Part shown: in pieces, positions 54,773 through 63,251 of the stretch
How positions within the stretch are numbered: the stretch's first letter is position 1
How the letters are laid out: every line of letters begins with the position of its first letter
Assembly: GCA_949788275.1 (NCBI GenBank)
Contig: OX460916.1
Span: forward strand, 3,162,001 to 3,226,000
Length of the DNA: 64,000 nucleotides
DNA from: Weeksellaceae bacterium
GTDB taxonomy: Bacteria; Bacteroidota; Bacteroidia; Flavobacteriales; Weeksellaceae
Direction of reading: 5' to 3'
Program-made: the position numbers and the translations under genes
Notes under the pieces: generated by a model
What the model saw: the letters and a program-made list of their open reading frames with translations, nothing else
Told to the model about the DNA's origin: nothing
Databases searched by the model: none

Positions 54773-55822
54773 TTAATCAATTTGATAATAGATTTTATAC
54801 CAATCTATAAATTCAGAAACTCCAAATTCAACAGTTTTAGTTGATTTATATCCCAAATTAAACATCAATTCATTCACATCAGCATAGGTGCTGGTGACAT
54901 CACCAGGCTGCATAGGTAACAAATTTTGTTCTGCTTTAACACCTAATTTATTCTCTATAGCTTCAATAAAATCGGTTAATTTTACGGGGTTGTTGTTTCC
55001 AATATTATAGACTTTGTAAGGCGCGGAAGACTGAGAAACTGTAGTTGTTTGCCAATTTAAATCTTCTTTAGGTGGCGAATCGTTGACTAAAATAATCCCA
55101 TTAACAATATCATCAATGTAAGTGAAATCTCTTTTCATCTCGCCATAATTAAATACATTAATAGGCTGGTTTTTTAATATGGCTTCGGTGAATAGAAACA
55201 AAGCCATGTCTGGGCGACCCCAAGGACCATATACTGTGAAAAAACGGAGACCTGTGGTGGGAATTTTAAATAAATGACTATACGTGTGTGCCATTAATTC
55301 ATTACTCTTTTTACTCGCTGCATACAAACTAACTGGATGGTCTACATGATCTTCTGTAGAGAAAGGCTGTTTCTCATTCAAACCATATACACTCGACGAA
55401 CTAGCATAGGTTAAATGTTGTACTGGGAATTGTCTGCAGCATTCCAAAATATTAAGAAAACCTACAATGTTTGATTGAATGTAGGCATCAGGGTTGCTTA
55501 GTGAATAACGAACACCAGCTTGAGCTGCTAAATGAATAACGTGATCAAAATGCTCATTTTTAAATAACTCAATTAACTCACTTTTATCATTTAAATCTAA
55601 CTGAATAAAACGGTAATCTAAGTATTTACTACTCTTAACTAATTGATTGTATTTTATTTTATTTCTTGAAATACCTGAATGAGCTAACCGATCATATTTT
55701 AAATCTATATTATAATAATCATTGATATTATCTAAGCCAATAATTTCATCTCCTCGTTTTAAAAGTTGTTCTGCCACATGGAAGCCAATGAAACCAGCAG
55801 TTCCTGTAATTAGTATTTTCAT
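54773..55822 (-). CDS. UDP-glucuronate 4-epimerase-like SDR
   Basis: 349 residues. Start MKILITGTAGFIGFHVAEQL, DNINDYYNIDLKYDRL (typical of uronate epimerases), SSSSVYG, catalytic YAASKKSNE, and FFTVYGPWGRPDMALFLFTEAIL. It would turn UDP-glucuronate, made by the Ugd of this locus, into UDP-galacturonate. It is transcribed with the GT2 gene 81 bp downstream. UDP-glucose 4-epimerase activity is less likely from the motif set. Confidence 0.92.
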   Translation of the reverse strand: MKILITGTAGFIGFHVAEQLLKRGDEIIGLDNINDYYNIDLKYDRLAHSGISRNKIKYNQLVKSSKYLDYRFIQLDLNDKSELIELFKNEHFDHVIHLAAQAGVRYSLSNPDAYIQSNIVGFLNILECCRQFPVQHLTYASSSSVYGLNEKQPFSTEDHVDHPVSLYAASKKSNELMAHTYSHLFKIPTTGLRFFTVYGPWGRPDMALFLFTEAILKNQPINVFNYGEMKRDFTYIDDIVNGIILVNDSPPKEDLNWQTTTVSQSSAPYKVYNIGNNNPVKLTDFIEAIENKLGVKAEQNLLPMQPGDVTSTYADVNELMFNLGYKSTKTVEFGVSEFIDWYKIYYQID

Positions 55823-55893
55823 AGTTAAGTTGTTGTATTGGTAAACAAATTTAACGCCTTCGAATTGAAATTAAAATTCTAAATAGTTTTAAT

Positions 55894-55901
55894 TATCTTT
55901 G
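55894..55901 (+). promoter_or_regulatory. -7 promoter element for the acetyltransferase-GT operon
   Basis: TATCTTTG fits TAnnTTTG, 25 bp before the ATG at 55927. No -33 TTTG is seen at the expected place. Confidence 0.5.
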
Positions 55902-55926
55902 ATATCAATTCTAAATAACCTAATCG

Positions 55927-56499
55927 ATGTTTAAACGCTTTATCTTTAGCTTGTGTGATACAATTCGTAAATTTTTTAAGTGGTTTGAAAAAGAGCAATT
56001 GATTCAGTTGACCGATTCAAAAAAAAACCAACATTTTAAATTAGGGAAAGGAACGACTTGGATTATTCATCCAAAACGAAAGTCATTTAAAATTGGACAA
56101 CAAGTTGATCTTAGAAATTATCTTAATTTTGTTGTCGGTCAATCAGCCAATTTATTGATTGAAGATGGAGTCTTTATGAATAATTATTGTTCAATTAATT
56201 GCTTAGATTCAATCACTATCGGATCTCATACATTATTCGGAGAGGGCGTTAAGATTTACGACCATAATCACCTCTATACATTTAAGGATCAATTAAACGT
56301 TAGCCATAAAGAATTTTCTACTGCTCCAGTATATATTGGAGAAAATTGTTGGCTAGGTTCTAATGTTACCGTTTTAAAAGGGGTAACGATTGGAGCAAAC
56401 ACAATTATAGGTGCAGGATGTGTTATTCATAAAAATATACCTGCTAACAGTATTATAATTAATCAACAACAATTAGTTATAAAAAAACAAATCAACTAA
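55927..56499 (+). CDS. Hexapeptide-repeat O-acetyltransferase (maltose/galactoside acetyltransferase-like)
   Basis: 190 residues. Left-handed beta-helix in the C-terminal half with the WbbJ/LacA-type active site IYDHNHLY (His) and APVYIGENCWLGSNVTVLKGVTIG in two overlapping motifs. The N-terminal 60 residues are basic. It probably acetylates a sugar of the surface glycan or a glycosyl precursor. The next gene begins 4 bp after its stop. Confidence 0.9.
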   Translation: MFKRFIFSLCDTIRKFFKWFEKEQLIQLTDSKKNQHFKLGKGTTWIIHPKRKSFKIGQQVDLRNYLNFVVGQSANLLIEDGVFMNNYCSINCLDSITIGSHTLFGEGVKIYDHNHLYTFKDQLNVSHKEFSTAPVYIGENCWLGSNVTVLKGVTIGANTIIGAGCVIHKNIPANSIIINQQQLVIKKQIN

Positions 56500-56503
56500 A
56501 CAT

Positions 56504-57313
56504 ATGAAATTTTCTGTTCTCGTTGCACATTACAATAATTGGGACTATTTCCAACAATGCTATCAATCCTTGAAACAACAAACGGTACAAACGTTTGATA
56601 TCGTTATTTTGGACGATTATTCAACTGATGGTTCTTTTTTGAAATTAGAAGAACTAGCTCAAAGCGATTCATCGATTAGGCTTTTTCAAAACGATATGAA
56701 TCAAGGGGTAGGGTATACTAAGAAAAAATTGATCGATTTAGCCCAAGGTGAAATTTGCGGATTTCTAGATCCAGATGACGCATTAGCAGAATGCGCTATT
56801 GAAGACTCATTAGCTGAGTATATTGGTCATAGTGACTGTATCGCTACTTATTCACAGATTATGGTTTATAACAAAGATTTTGAACCAGTTAAATACTTTG
56901 AATTTACAAAAAAAATAAAAAATGGTGACGATAAATTCCTAAATATTAATTTTGAAGTAGCCCACTTTTTTACATTTAAAAAATCAGTTTATGCTTTGAC
57001 AGAAGGGATTAATACTAATTTAACTTCTGCAGTAGATCAAGATTTATATCTCAAACTTTATGAAAAGGGGCCATTTTATTACATTAATAAACCATTGTAT
57101 CAATATAGAATCCATGAGCATGGAGTTTCCCAAAATAAAAGTAAAAAAACTAAATTAAATCTAAACTGGCATCAAGTGATATTCGATACTCTAAAACGTC
57201 GAAAAATAACTCATTGGAAAGGAAAGGCTATTAATGATATTGAATCATTGCCTAAATACATTCGTAAACACCAATATAGCATCTTTCAAAAGCTTTTATT
57301 AAAATTGAAATAA
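56504..57313 (+). CDS. Family 2 glycosyltransferase
   Basis: 269 residues. MKFSVLVAHYNNWDYFQQCYQ, LDDYSTDGS, NQGVGYTKKKLI and GFLDPDDALAE match GT2. SAVDQDLYLKLYEKG takes the position of the ED motif. It is coupled to the acetyltransferase gene before it and to the next gene (4 bp). Confidence 0.9.
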   Translation: MKFSVLVAHYNNWDYFQQCYQSLKQQTVQTFDIVILDDYSTDGSFLKLEELAQSDSSIRLFQNDMNQGVGYTKKKLIDLAQGEICGFLDPDDALAECAIEDSLAEYIGHSDCIATYSQIMVYNKDFEPVKYFEFTKKIKNGDDKFLNINFEVAHFFTFKKSVYALTEGINTNLTSAVDQDLYLKLYEKGPFYYINKPLYQYRIHEHGVSQNKSKKTKLNLNWHQVIFDTLKRRKITHWKGKAINDIESLPKYIRKHQYSIFQKLLLKLK

Positions 57314-57317
57314 TCTT

Positions 57318-58352
57318 ATGCTAACCATTCTTATTAAATCTTTTAATCGACCGCATTACCTCGATCGCTGTATTTACTCAATTATTAAAAATGTATCAGG
57401 AAACTATCAAATAAAAATATTGGATGATGGTACTCCTGATGTCTATCTACAAAAAATATTGGTTAAATATCCTCAAGTCGATTTAGAAAAGTCCGCTGCT
57501 TATAATCAAAAAATTCAAGCGATTATACTTAATATTGAAAAAGGAGTGCCTATTAATGGTTTTCATATTCCAACCGATATGTGGGTAAACAATGTAAAAA
57601 AAGCCAATCGATATGTATTAGTAACTGAAGATGATGTGTGGTTTACTGAGGCAGTTAACGTTGATGAGCTTATGCAACAAATAAAAGAACATCAAATGCA
57701 GCTTTTAAAACTCGGATGGTTAGGAAATTCCAAAGATGATACGAGTTTGAATATTTCCACGTTGACTTCTTTAATCAATACCACCCAACCAAAAGATTTG
57801 TTTACAGCAAATAATCTTATTATGAACATGTTTATGTTCAATCGTTTTAAATTATTTAGTATTCTTTTTAAACTAGGCCTAGTTGATAATTATACCAAAA
57901 GAAAATATTGGGCACTTAATTCAATTTTAATGGGACTTTATGATAAAGAGTATTGGTTGTATATGTGGAAAGATTCTACCACTCAGATGAATGAGAAAAT
58001 TCAATTAAAAAATGCCGCAGTCTACTACCATAAAAATAAGAAGAATCCTCATTTAGTAGGAAGGACAGTTAATGAAATTATGAAGACTACTTTTCAGTCG
58101 TCGGCTTCAGGTTCTTATCATGAATATGGGATAAATTTCGATGCGAATCGATTCAATTATATATTAAATGAAGCTTGGCTGAAGGGTGATTTTGATGCAT
58201 TAGAGAATTACCCAAAAGACTTCTCAGACGACTATATAAAAGTGTTTTTAGACAAAGAAAACCATCCTTTAGCTCAATTTAATCAATGGAAGCAATGGGC
58301 CGATCGATTTAGACAACAGTATAGAAATTTAGGGGCACAAGTAGATAAATAA
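57318..58352 (+). CDS. Divergent glycosyltransferase, GT2-like N-terminus
   Basis: 344 residues. The N-terminus MLTILIKSFNRPHYLDRCIY and KILDDGTPD look like GT2, and RYVLVTEDDVWFTE gives a plausible metal site, but the spacing between them (~90 residues) and the long C-terminal region (~200 residues with AVYYHKNKKNPH) differ from the other family 2 enzymes here. The catalytic ED/Q motifs are not clear. It is the last gene of the plus-strand operon. Confidence 0.7.
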   Translation: MLTILIKSFNRPHYLDRCIYSIIKNVSGNYQIKILDDGTPDVYLQKILVKYPQVDLEKSAAYNQKIQAIILNIEKGVPINGFHIPTDMWVNNVKKANRYVLVTEDDVWFTEAVNVDELMQQIKEHQMQLLKLGWLGNSKDDTSLNISTLTSLINTTQPKDLFTANNLIMNMFMFNRFKLFSILFKLGLVDNYTKRKYWALNSILMGLYDKEYWLYMWKDSTTQMNEKIQLKNAAVYYHKNKKNPHLVGRTVNEIMKTTFQSSASGSYHEYGINFDANRFNYILNEAWLKGDFDALENYPKDFSDDYIKVFLDKENHPLAQFNQWKQWADRFRQQYRNLGAQVDK

Positions 58353-58360
58353 TATCATAA

Positions 58361-58390
58361 AAAAAGCACTCCAATTGGAGTGCTTTTTTT
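58361..58390. terminator. Bidirectional terminator between the polysaccharide locus and rprXY
   Basis: Perfect 30-nt palindrome (58361-58390) with a GCACTCC/GGAGTGC core and six A/T at each end; it serves converging transcripts from both sides. Confidence 0.95.
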
Positions 58391-58405
58391 ATGTTTTGTG
58401 TTCTG

Positions 58406-59101
58406 CTAGTCTTGTACTAATAAGCGGAAGCCTTCTCCATGTATGTTGACAATTTCAACTGCAGGATCTTTTTTCAAATACTTACGCAATTTAGCGATAT
58501 AAACATCCATGGAACGTGACGTAAAGTAATTATCATCGTGCCATATGCGTGTTAAAGCAATTTCGCGAGGCATTAAATCATTTTTATATACGGCTAATAA
58601 GCGTAGTAATTCGTTTTCTTTGGGAGATAATTTTTGAGGTTTTCCATCATAGATGAGCTGTCTCAATTTTGCATTGAAAGAAAATTGCCCAATTTTAAAA
58701 TCTTCTTGTTCAAATTTTTCTTCATCCCCTGAATTACGTTGTAATACAGCTTTAATTTTATATAATAAGACTTCAGAGTCAAATGGTTTTAAGACATAAT
58801 CATCTGCACCAATTTTATAGCCTGTTAGTACATCTTCACGCATGTTTTTTGCGGTTAAGAAAATGATAGGTTGTTCACTTTTTAGTTCTTTGATTTCCTT
58901 TCCAAGAGTAAAGCCATCTTTTTTAGGCATCATTACATCTAGGATACATAAATCATAATCACTTTCTTTAAATTTGGTAAGTCCGTCTTCACCATCGATT
59001 GCGTGCGTCACGTCATAATCGTTTATAACTAGATAATCCTTTAAAACGCTTCCAAAGCTAGGGTCATCTTCTACTAAAAGTAATCGTTGTTTATCACTCA
59101 T
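58406..59101 (-). CDS. rprY: OmpR/PhoB-type response regulator RprY
   Basis: 231 residues. Receiver domain with Asp55 as the phosphoacceptor (CILDVMMPKKDG), acidic pocket LLVEDDPS and Lys in DYVLKPF, then a winged-helix DNA-binding domain (KLSPKENELLRLLAVYKNDLMPREIAL ... SMDVYIAKLRKYLKKD). It lies 4 bp after the sensor kinase gene. In Bacteroidota RprXY-type systems respond to envelope or oxidative stress; the signal here is unknown. Confidence 0.93.
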   Translation of the reverse strand: MSDKQRLLLVEDDPSFGSVLKDYLVINDYDVTHAIDGEDGLTKFKESDYDLCILDVMMPKKDGFTLGKEIKELKSEQPIIFLTAKNMREDVLTGYKIGADDYVLKPFDSEVLLYKIKAVLQRNSGDEEKFEQEDFKIGQFSFNAKLRQLIYDGKPQKLSPKENELLRLLAVYKNDLMPREIALTRIWHDDNYFTSRSMDVYIAKLRKYLKKDPAVEIVNIHGEGFRLLVQD

Positions 59102-59105
59102 TGAT

Positions 59106-60662
59106 TTATGATTTTAAAGGAATTTTAATATAAAAAGTACTGCCTTTGCCTAATTCACTTTCTGCCCACACCTCACCATGGTGGAGTTGGACAATTTTTT
59201 TAACATAGGCTAAGCCTAATCCGTGACCTTTTACATTGTGTATATTTCCTGTTTCTTCTCTATAAAATTGTTCAAATATTCGTTTAAGCACATTGGCTGA
59301 CATTCCGATGCCTTTGTCTTTTATTTCAATCATAAAAAAATGATCTACATTATAGGTTTTAATCAGAATCTCAGGAGTCTCACTCGAATATTTTCGCGCA
59401 TTATCCAAGACATTGATTATAATGTTTTCTAAGTGAAAAGGATCGCCATTGACAACATAGTGCTCAGCTCTATATTCTTCAAATATTGTACCATTTCTTT
59501 CTTCTACAATAAATCGTATCGGTTCTAGGCTTTGATTAACGACTTTACGCATATCGAGGTCTTGAAAATTCATATCCATTTGATTTCGTTCAAGCTTAGA
59601 CATTCTTAAAACCATCTCTACATGAGCATTCATCCGTTTATTTTCTTGCTTAATTAAATCGGCATAATAATTCACCTTTTCTGGTTGTGTATTAATTTTT
59701 TCATTCTTTAAAGCATCGGATGCAATATTGATTGTTGCAATAGGTGTTTTAAATTCATGGGTCATATTATTAATAAAATCGGTCTTAATTTCAGAAATTT
59801 TACGTTGCATTTGCATATAGTAAATTGCTAAAGCAAATACAGTAATAATAATCATTGTTAAGATAAACGTTAAAGAAAGAATAGGTACAACATCAGCTAG
59901 TACAAGTATTGCTAAATTTCGATCTGGAAAATAAACGGTGAAATTATACTCGGCGTGATCATCTTTATTATAAAAAAGAGGCACGGTGAATCCAATTTCT
60001 TTTTGTTTAAATTTTTCAGAATGAATGGTCGTCATTACCGTGTCTTTTGTAAAGACAGCAATTTTTGCAGGTGAATGAATTCCACGAATCTTTAACTCCT
60101 GTTTAAAAATAGAATCCAATACTTTCAAGGAGATTCGTTTATTTATGGGTGTGGTTCCTGCATCCCATCGAGCGACGCTTTCCAAGGTATAGGTCCCATC
60201 GTTCAGAGATTCTTCTAAATTAAGATTTAATTTTGATAAGCCTTCTGATTTAGCATCTTTCTCTATTTTATACAAACTTTCTTGTGTGTATATGTTTGCA
60301 CTGGTTAAACTATCGTTGTAAAGTCCACTTATAGGAACCATCGATTTCTCTACAACATAACGTGTTACCGATGCATAGGTAACTCCTACAGAATCTTTTA
60401 TTATTTTTGAAGTTACGACTTGAGGTTTTTGTGCATTAGCCTTTAAATCTTTCTCAACGCTGTTAAATTTGTTGTAGTATTTTTCTAATTCAGCTTTATT
60501 AATCCGCTCACTCGTTGAGTTCATCGCTTGATAAACACTTGTGTTAAAGTTTTCAAGTCCCGACTTGAATGTTAAATTAAGCCAATAAAACTGAATGATA
60601 ATTAATCCGATAAGTGCAATACTCATTATCACGATTAATATTTTATAAAATCCTTTTCTCAT
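59106..60662 (-). CDS. rprX: Sensor histidine kinase RprX
   Basis: 518 residues. Two membrane segments (about 8-28 and 251-281) bracket a periplasmic sensor region of ~220 residues. Cytoplasmic part: phosphoacceptor His302 in NMTHEFKTPIATI, N box NVLDNARKYS, G1 DKGIGMS, F box IFEQFYRE and G2 GHGLGLAYVKKIV. It phosphorylates RprY. The sensor region shows no named fold by eye. Lies 21 bp after coaE. Confidence 0.94.
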   Translation of the reverse strand: MRKGFYKILIVIMSIALIGLIIIQFYWLNLTFKSGLENFNTSVYQAMNSTSERINKAELEKYYNKFNSVEKDLKANAQKPQVVTSKIIKDSVGVTYASVTRYVVEKSMVPISGLYNDSLTSANIYTQESLYKIEKDAKSEGLSKLNLNLEESLNDGTYTLESVARWDAGTTPINKRISLKVLDSIFKQELKIRGIHSPAKIAVFTKDTVMTTIHSEKFKQKEIGFTVPLFYNKDDHAEYNFTVYFPDRNLAILVLADVVPILSLTFILTMIIITVFALAIYYMQMQRKISEIKTDFINNMTHEFKTPIATINIASDALKNEKINTQPEKVNYYADLIKQENKRMNAHVEMVLRMSKLERNQMDMNFQDLDMRKVVNQSLEPIRFIVEERNGTIFEEYRAEHYVVNGDPFHLENIIINVLDNARKYSSETPEILIKTYNVDHFFMIEIKDKGIGMSANVLKRIFEQFYREETGNIHNVKGHGLGLAYVKKIVQLHHGEVWAESELGKGSTFYIKIPLKS

Positions 60663-60683
60663 AGAGTGTTAATTACAACAAAA

Positions 60684-61277
60684 TTAAGTTAGTTTTTTGA
60701 TTTCATCAATCACTTTTATTACTTGTTGTTCTAAATAATTTAAATCGTGGTTATTATCAATAATATAATTTGCTACTTCTTTTCTTTTATCATCAGTTGT
60801 TTGATTATTCATGCGCTCAAGAATTTGTCTACGGGTTAATTGATCACGTTCAATGGTTCTTTGTACACGTATTTCCTGATCAACTAAAACAACAACTACA
60901 ATATCACATAAAAGATGCCCTCCTGTTTCGATAAGAATAGCAGCTTCTTTTAAGACAAGGTCTGTCGCTTGTTCGTTTTTCCACTGCTCAAAATCTGCAT
61001 AGACGGCTGGATGGATGATTGCATTTAATGCCGCAAGTTTCGTTGGGTTTGAAAAGGTTTGTGATGCTATATATGAGCGGTTCATTTGATTGTTGACATA
61101 AGATTGTTCACCCAATAAAGCACAAATCTTTGTGCGAATATCAATGGAGGTATTGGTTAATTCTTTCGCCCTTGTGTCTGAGTTGTAGACAGGAATCCCC
61201 ATTTTTTCAAAATAGCGAGCAACGGTTGTCTTGCCAGAACCAATACCGCCCGTTAAACCAATGATTTTTTTTTTCAT
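60684..61277 (-). CDS. coaE: Dephospho-CoA kinase
   Basis: 197 residues from the ATG at 61277; the longer frame to 61325 crosses a terminator hairpin and is rejected. P-loop IIGLTGGIGSGKTTVARYF, YNSDTRAKEL, HPAVYADFEQWKN and VVVLVDQEIRVQRTIERD are standard. It phosphorylates dephospho-CoA, the last step of CoA synthesis. Precedes rprX, a linkage seen in other Flavobacteriia. Confidence 0.95.
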   Translation of the reverse strand: MKKKIIGLTGGIGSGKTTVARYFEKMGIPVYNSDTRAKELTNTSIDIRTKICALLGEQSYVNNQMNRSYIASQTFSNPTKLAALNAIIHPAVYADFEQWKNEQATDLVLKEAAILIETGGHLLCDIVVVVLVDQEIRVQRTIERDQLTRRQILERMNNQTTDDKRKEVANYIIDNNHDLNYLEQQVIKVIDEIKKLT

Positions 61278-61291
61278 GGCTGAAATATAAA

Positions 61292-61323
61292 GAAAATGCC
61301 GAAGATATATCTTCGGCATTTTC
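61292..61323 (-). terminator. Terminator of the nusB-DUF1573-yajC operon
   Basis: 32-nt perfect palindrome with GCCGAAGAT arms; on the minus strand a T-rich stretch TTTTCTTTATATTT follows. It is 20 bp past the yajC stop and only 14 bp upstream of the coaE ATG, so the coaE promoter must overlap it or lie within read-through. Confidence 0.88.
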
Positions 61324-61343
61324 ATATTTAAGAAAACTTTATC

Positions 61344-61676
61344 TTATTTGGTCTCTTCAACAGCCTTTGGGCTAGTATAACGAGAAGCGGTCATTTCTCT
61401 AGAAATAGCAGCTTTTTCAAACTTAATTTTTCCAGCGCCTGTTTCAATAATTACAGCATCATCATAAATCTCATTGATTTTTCCATGAATACCAGCTGTT
61501 GTTACAACTTGATCACCGCGTTTTAATTCGTGTTGAAACTGTTTTTCTTGTTTTGCTTTTTTCTGTTGAGGACGTATCATGAAGAAATACATAATCACGA
61601 ACATTCCTCCGAACATTAACAACATGGACATACTACCTCCTCCAGGTTGTGCTTGTAAAAATATTGATTGAATCAT
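61344..61676 (-). CDS. yajC: Preprotein translocase accessory subunit YajC
   Basis: 110 residues. One membrane segment (residues ~14-34, MSMLLMFGGMFVIMYFFMI) then RPQQKKAKQEKQFQHEL and the conserved GDQVVTTAGIHGKINEI beta domain. It associates with SecDF at the inner membrane. Sits between the DUF1573 and coaE genes. Confidence 0.96.
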   Translation of the reverse strand: MIQSIFLQAQPGGGSMSMLLMFGGMFVIMYFFMIRPQQKKAKQEKQFQHELKRGDQVVTTAGIHGKINEIYDDAVIIETGAGKIKFEKAAISREMTASRYTSPKAVEETK

Positions 61677-61705
61677 TTTTATTTATTAGGCAATTAATCT
61701 ATAAT

Positions 61706-62200
61706 TTATTGAGCTCCAAAAGCTTGCTGCGCAGACTGAGTAGTCGTTGTTGCTCCAGTTACATTGGCAGAGATGTCAAATTGTTCTTTCCCTGTTGCTG
61801 TATTGGTTACTAAAGTTACTGTTTTTTGTTGTTTTCCGTTTTGATTTCCTGCAGTGTAAACTATTTTTACAGAGTCAGTTGCACCTACTGCTATTGGTGT
61901 TTTCGGGAACTCAGGGACTGTACATCCACATGTTGCTGATGCATCACGGATAATTAAAGGAGACTGTCCTTCATTTTTAAATTTGATATAAGTTTCAACG
62001 GCATCATTGGCTTTCACATCACCAAAATCGTGATTGCTTTCTTCCAAAGTTAAAACAGGAGCAGTTGCTGGGTCAATAACATTGGCCGCTTGTTCTGTTT
62101 TTTCTTCTTCGCTATATAAATCGGTTGCACTTTCTTTTTTACACGAAGCGGTTGCTAGAATTATAGCAAGTACGCCTGTGAACCATACATTTTTTTTCAT
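61706..62200 (-). CDS. DUF1573 domain lipoprotein
   Basis: 164 residues from the ATG at 62200; the frame extends 8 codons further. Signal peptide with a lipobox-like TASC (Cys20). DUF1573 core: HDFGDVKANDAVETYIKFKNEG, PLIIRDASATCGCTVPEFPK, an immunoglobulin-like fold common in exported Bacteroidota proteins. The role is unknown. The C-terminal tail is Thr/Gln-rich. It lies between nusB and yajC, as in many relatives. Confidence 0.9.
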   Translation of the reverse strand: MKKNVWFTGVLAIILATASCKKESATDLYSEEEKTEQAANVIDPATAPVLTLEESNHDFGDVKANDAVETYIKFKNEGQSPLIIRDASATCGCTVPEFPKTPIAVGATDSVKIVYTAGNQNGKQQKTVTLVTNTATGKEQFDISANVTGATTTTQSAQQAFGAQ

Positions 62201-62238
62201 TGAAATAGAAATTAAATTAATCAAATTTAAGAAAAATA

Positions 62239-63186
62239 TTAAAGCAAACCTCTACCATATTTCGGTAAATTATTAGTATCCTTTAATTCTTTCAAGGTTT
62301 TATCTAAAATTCCGTTGACAAAAACACGTGATTTTTCCGTTGAATAGTTTTTTGCTAATTCGATGTACTCATTCATTGTTGCTTTGGCTGGGATATTAGG
62401 GAAATATAAAAATTCGGTCAAAGCCATTTGAAGAATGATTAAATCGACAGAAGCAATACGATCTAATTCCCAGTTTTGGGCTTTTTCTTCTATGATCTTA
62501 CGAGTTTCACTTTGGTAACGAACTGTTTTACGGTAAAGTTCTTCTGTAAATCTTCGATCATCTTCATCTTTGTATACTTTGAACAGACGAATTAAGCTAT
62601 CACTACTTGCGCGGAAAGATTTTAGTGTGGTGTGAACCATTGAGTTGGCGATGTATAAGTCATCAGCCCAATTTAACTGAATTCCTTCTAACCAATCGTG
62701 TAGATCTTCATAGTCGGCAATAAATTCAATGAAAAAATCAACAATAAATGCTAAATCCTCGTCAAAAGATGACGTTGTTGATTGCATATAATTTTTGTAA
62801 AGTTCACTTTCTGTAAGATTCTTGTAGATATGATTGGGGTAAGTATCGTAGATATCCCAATTGAGGTTAGAATGATCGTTGGTGTAACGATTCAATTCAA
62901 GATTGCTATCTAGAATTCTGAAAACACGGTTGTTGACAAATTTTAGATTTGGATTTAAATCTTCGGTTGTTGGTAAGTTTTTATTTTTTGCCAGTTCGAT
63001 TTTACTGTATGCAATATCTTGTTGTACTTTGACTAAATTTAGAAGATAAATGTACAAATCATAAATTTGATCAATTCCATTCATCAAATTTTTTTCGACC
63101 ATTCGCTCTTCTCCTTCAGTGCGTAAACTATTGTATGCATACACGCTTTGCATTACTTTTTCTCGGAGTTGTCTTCTTCCCAACAT
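62239..63186 (-). CDS. nusB: Transcription antitermination factor NusB (long form)
   Basis: 315 residues from the ATG at 63186 (MLGRRQLREKVMQSVYAY); the open frame reaches 63261, but a -7 promoter box lies in between. The C-terminal ~130 residues carry the NusB fold (WELDRIASVDLIILQMALTEFLYFPNIPAKATMNEYIELAKNYS spread over several segments). The N-terminal extension makes it about twice the E. coli length, as is usual in Bacteroidota. It works with NusE in rRNA antitermination. Confidence 0.94.
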   Translation of the reverse strand: MLGRRQLREKVMQSVYAYNSLRTEGEERMVEKNLMNGIDQIYDLYIYLLNLVKVQQDIAYSKIELAKNKNLPTTEDLNPNLKFVNNRVFRILDSNLELNRYTNDHSNLNWDIYDTYPNHIYKNLTESELYKNYMQSTTSSFDEDLAFIVDFFIEFIADYEDLHDWLEGIQLNWADDLYIANSMVHTTLKSFRASSDSLIRLFKVYKDEDDRRFTEELYRKTVRYQSETRKIIEEKAQNWELDRIASVDLIILQMALTEFLYFPNIPAKATMNEYIELAKNYSTEKSRVFVNGILDKTLKELKDTNNLPKYGRGLL

Positions 63187-63219
63187 AATTTCAATGATAT
63201 AACGACTATTAAATTGATG

Positions 63220-63227
63220 CAAAGGTA
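63220..63227 (-). promoter_or_regulatory. -7 promoter element of nusB
   Basis: TACCTTTG on the minus strand fits TAnnTTTG, 33 bp before the chosen ATG. Confidence 0.55.
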
Positions 63228-63239
63228 AGTAAAAAGATG

Positions 63240-63247
63240 TAATTTTG
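63240..63247 (+). promoter_or_regulatory. -7 promoter element of the ABC exporter gene
   Basis: TAATTTTG fits TAnnTTTG and ends only 4 bp before the GTG start at 63252, which would leave little or no 5' leader. Confidence 0.45.
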
Positions 63248-63251
63248 TTCT

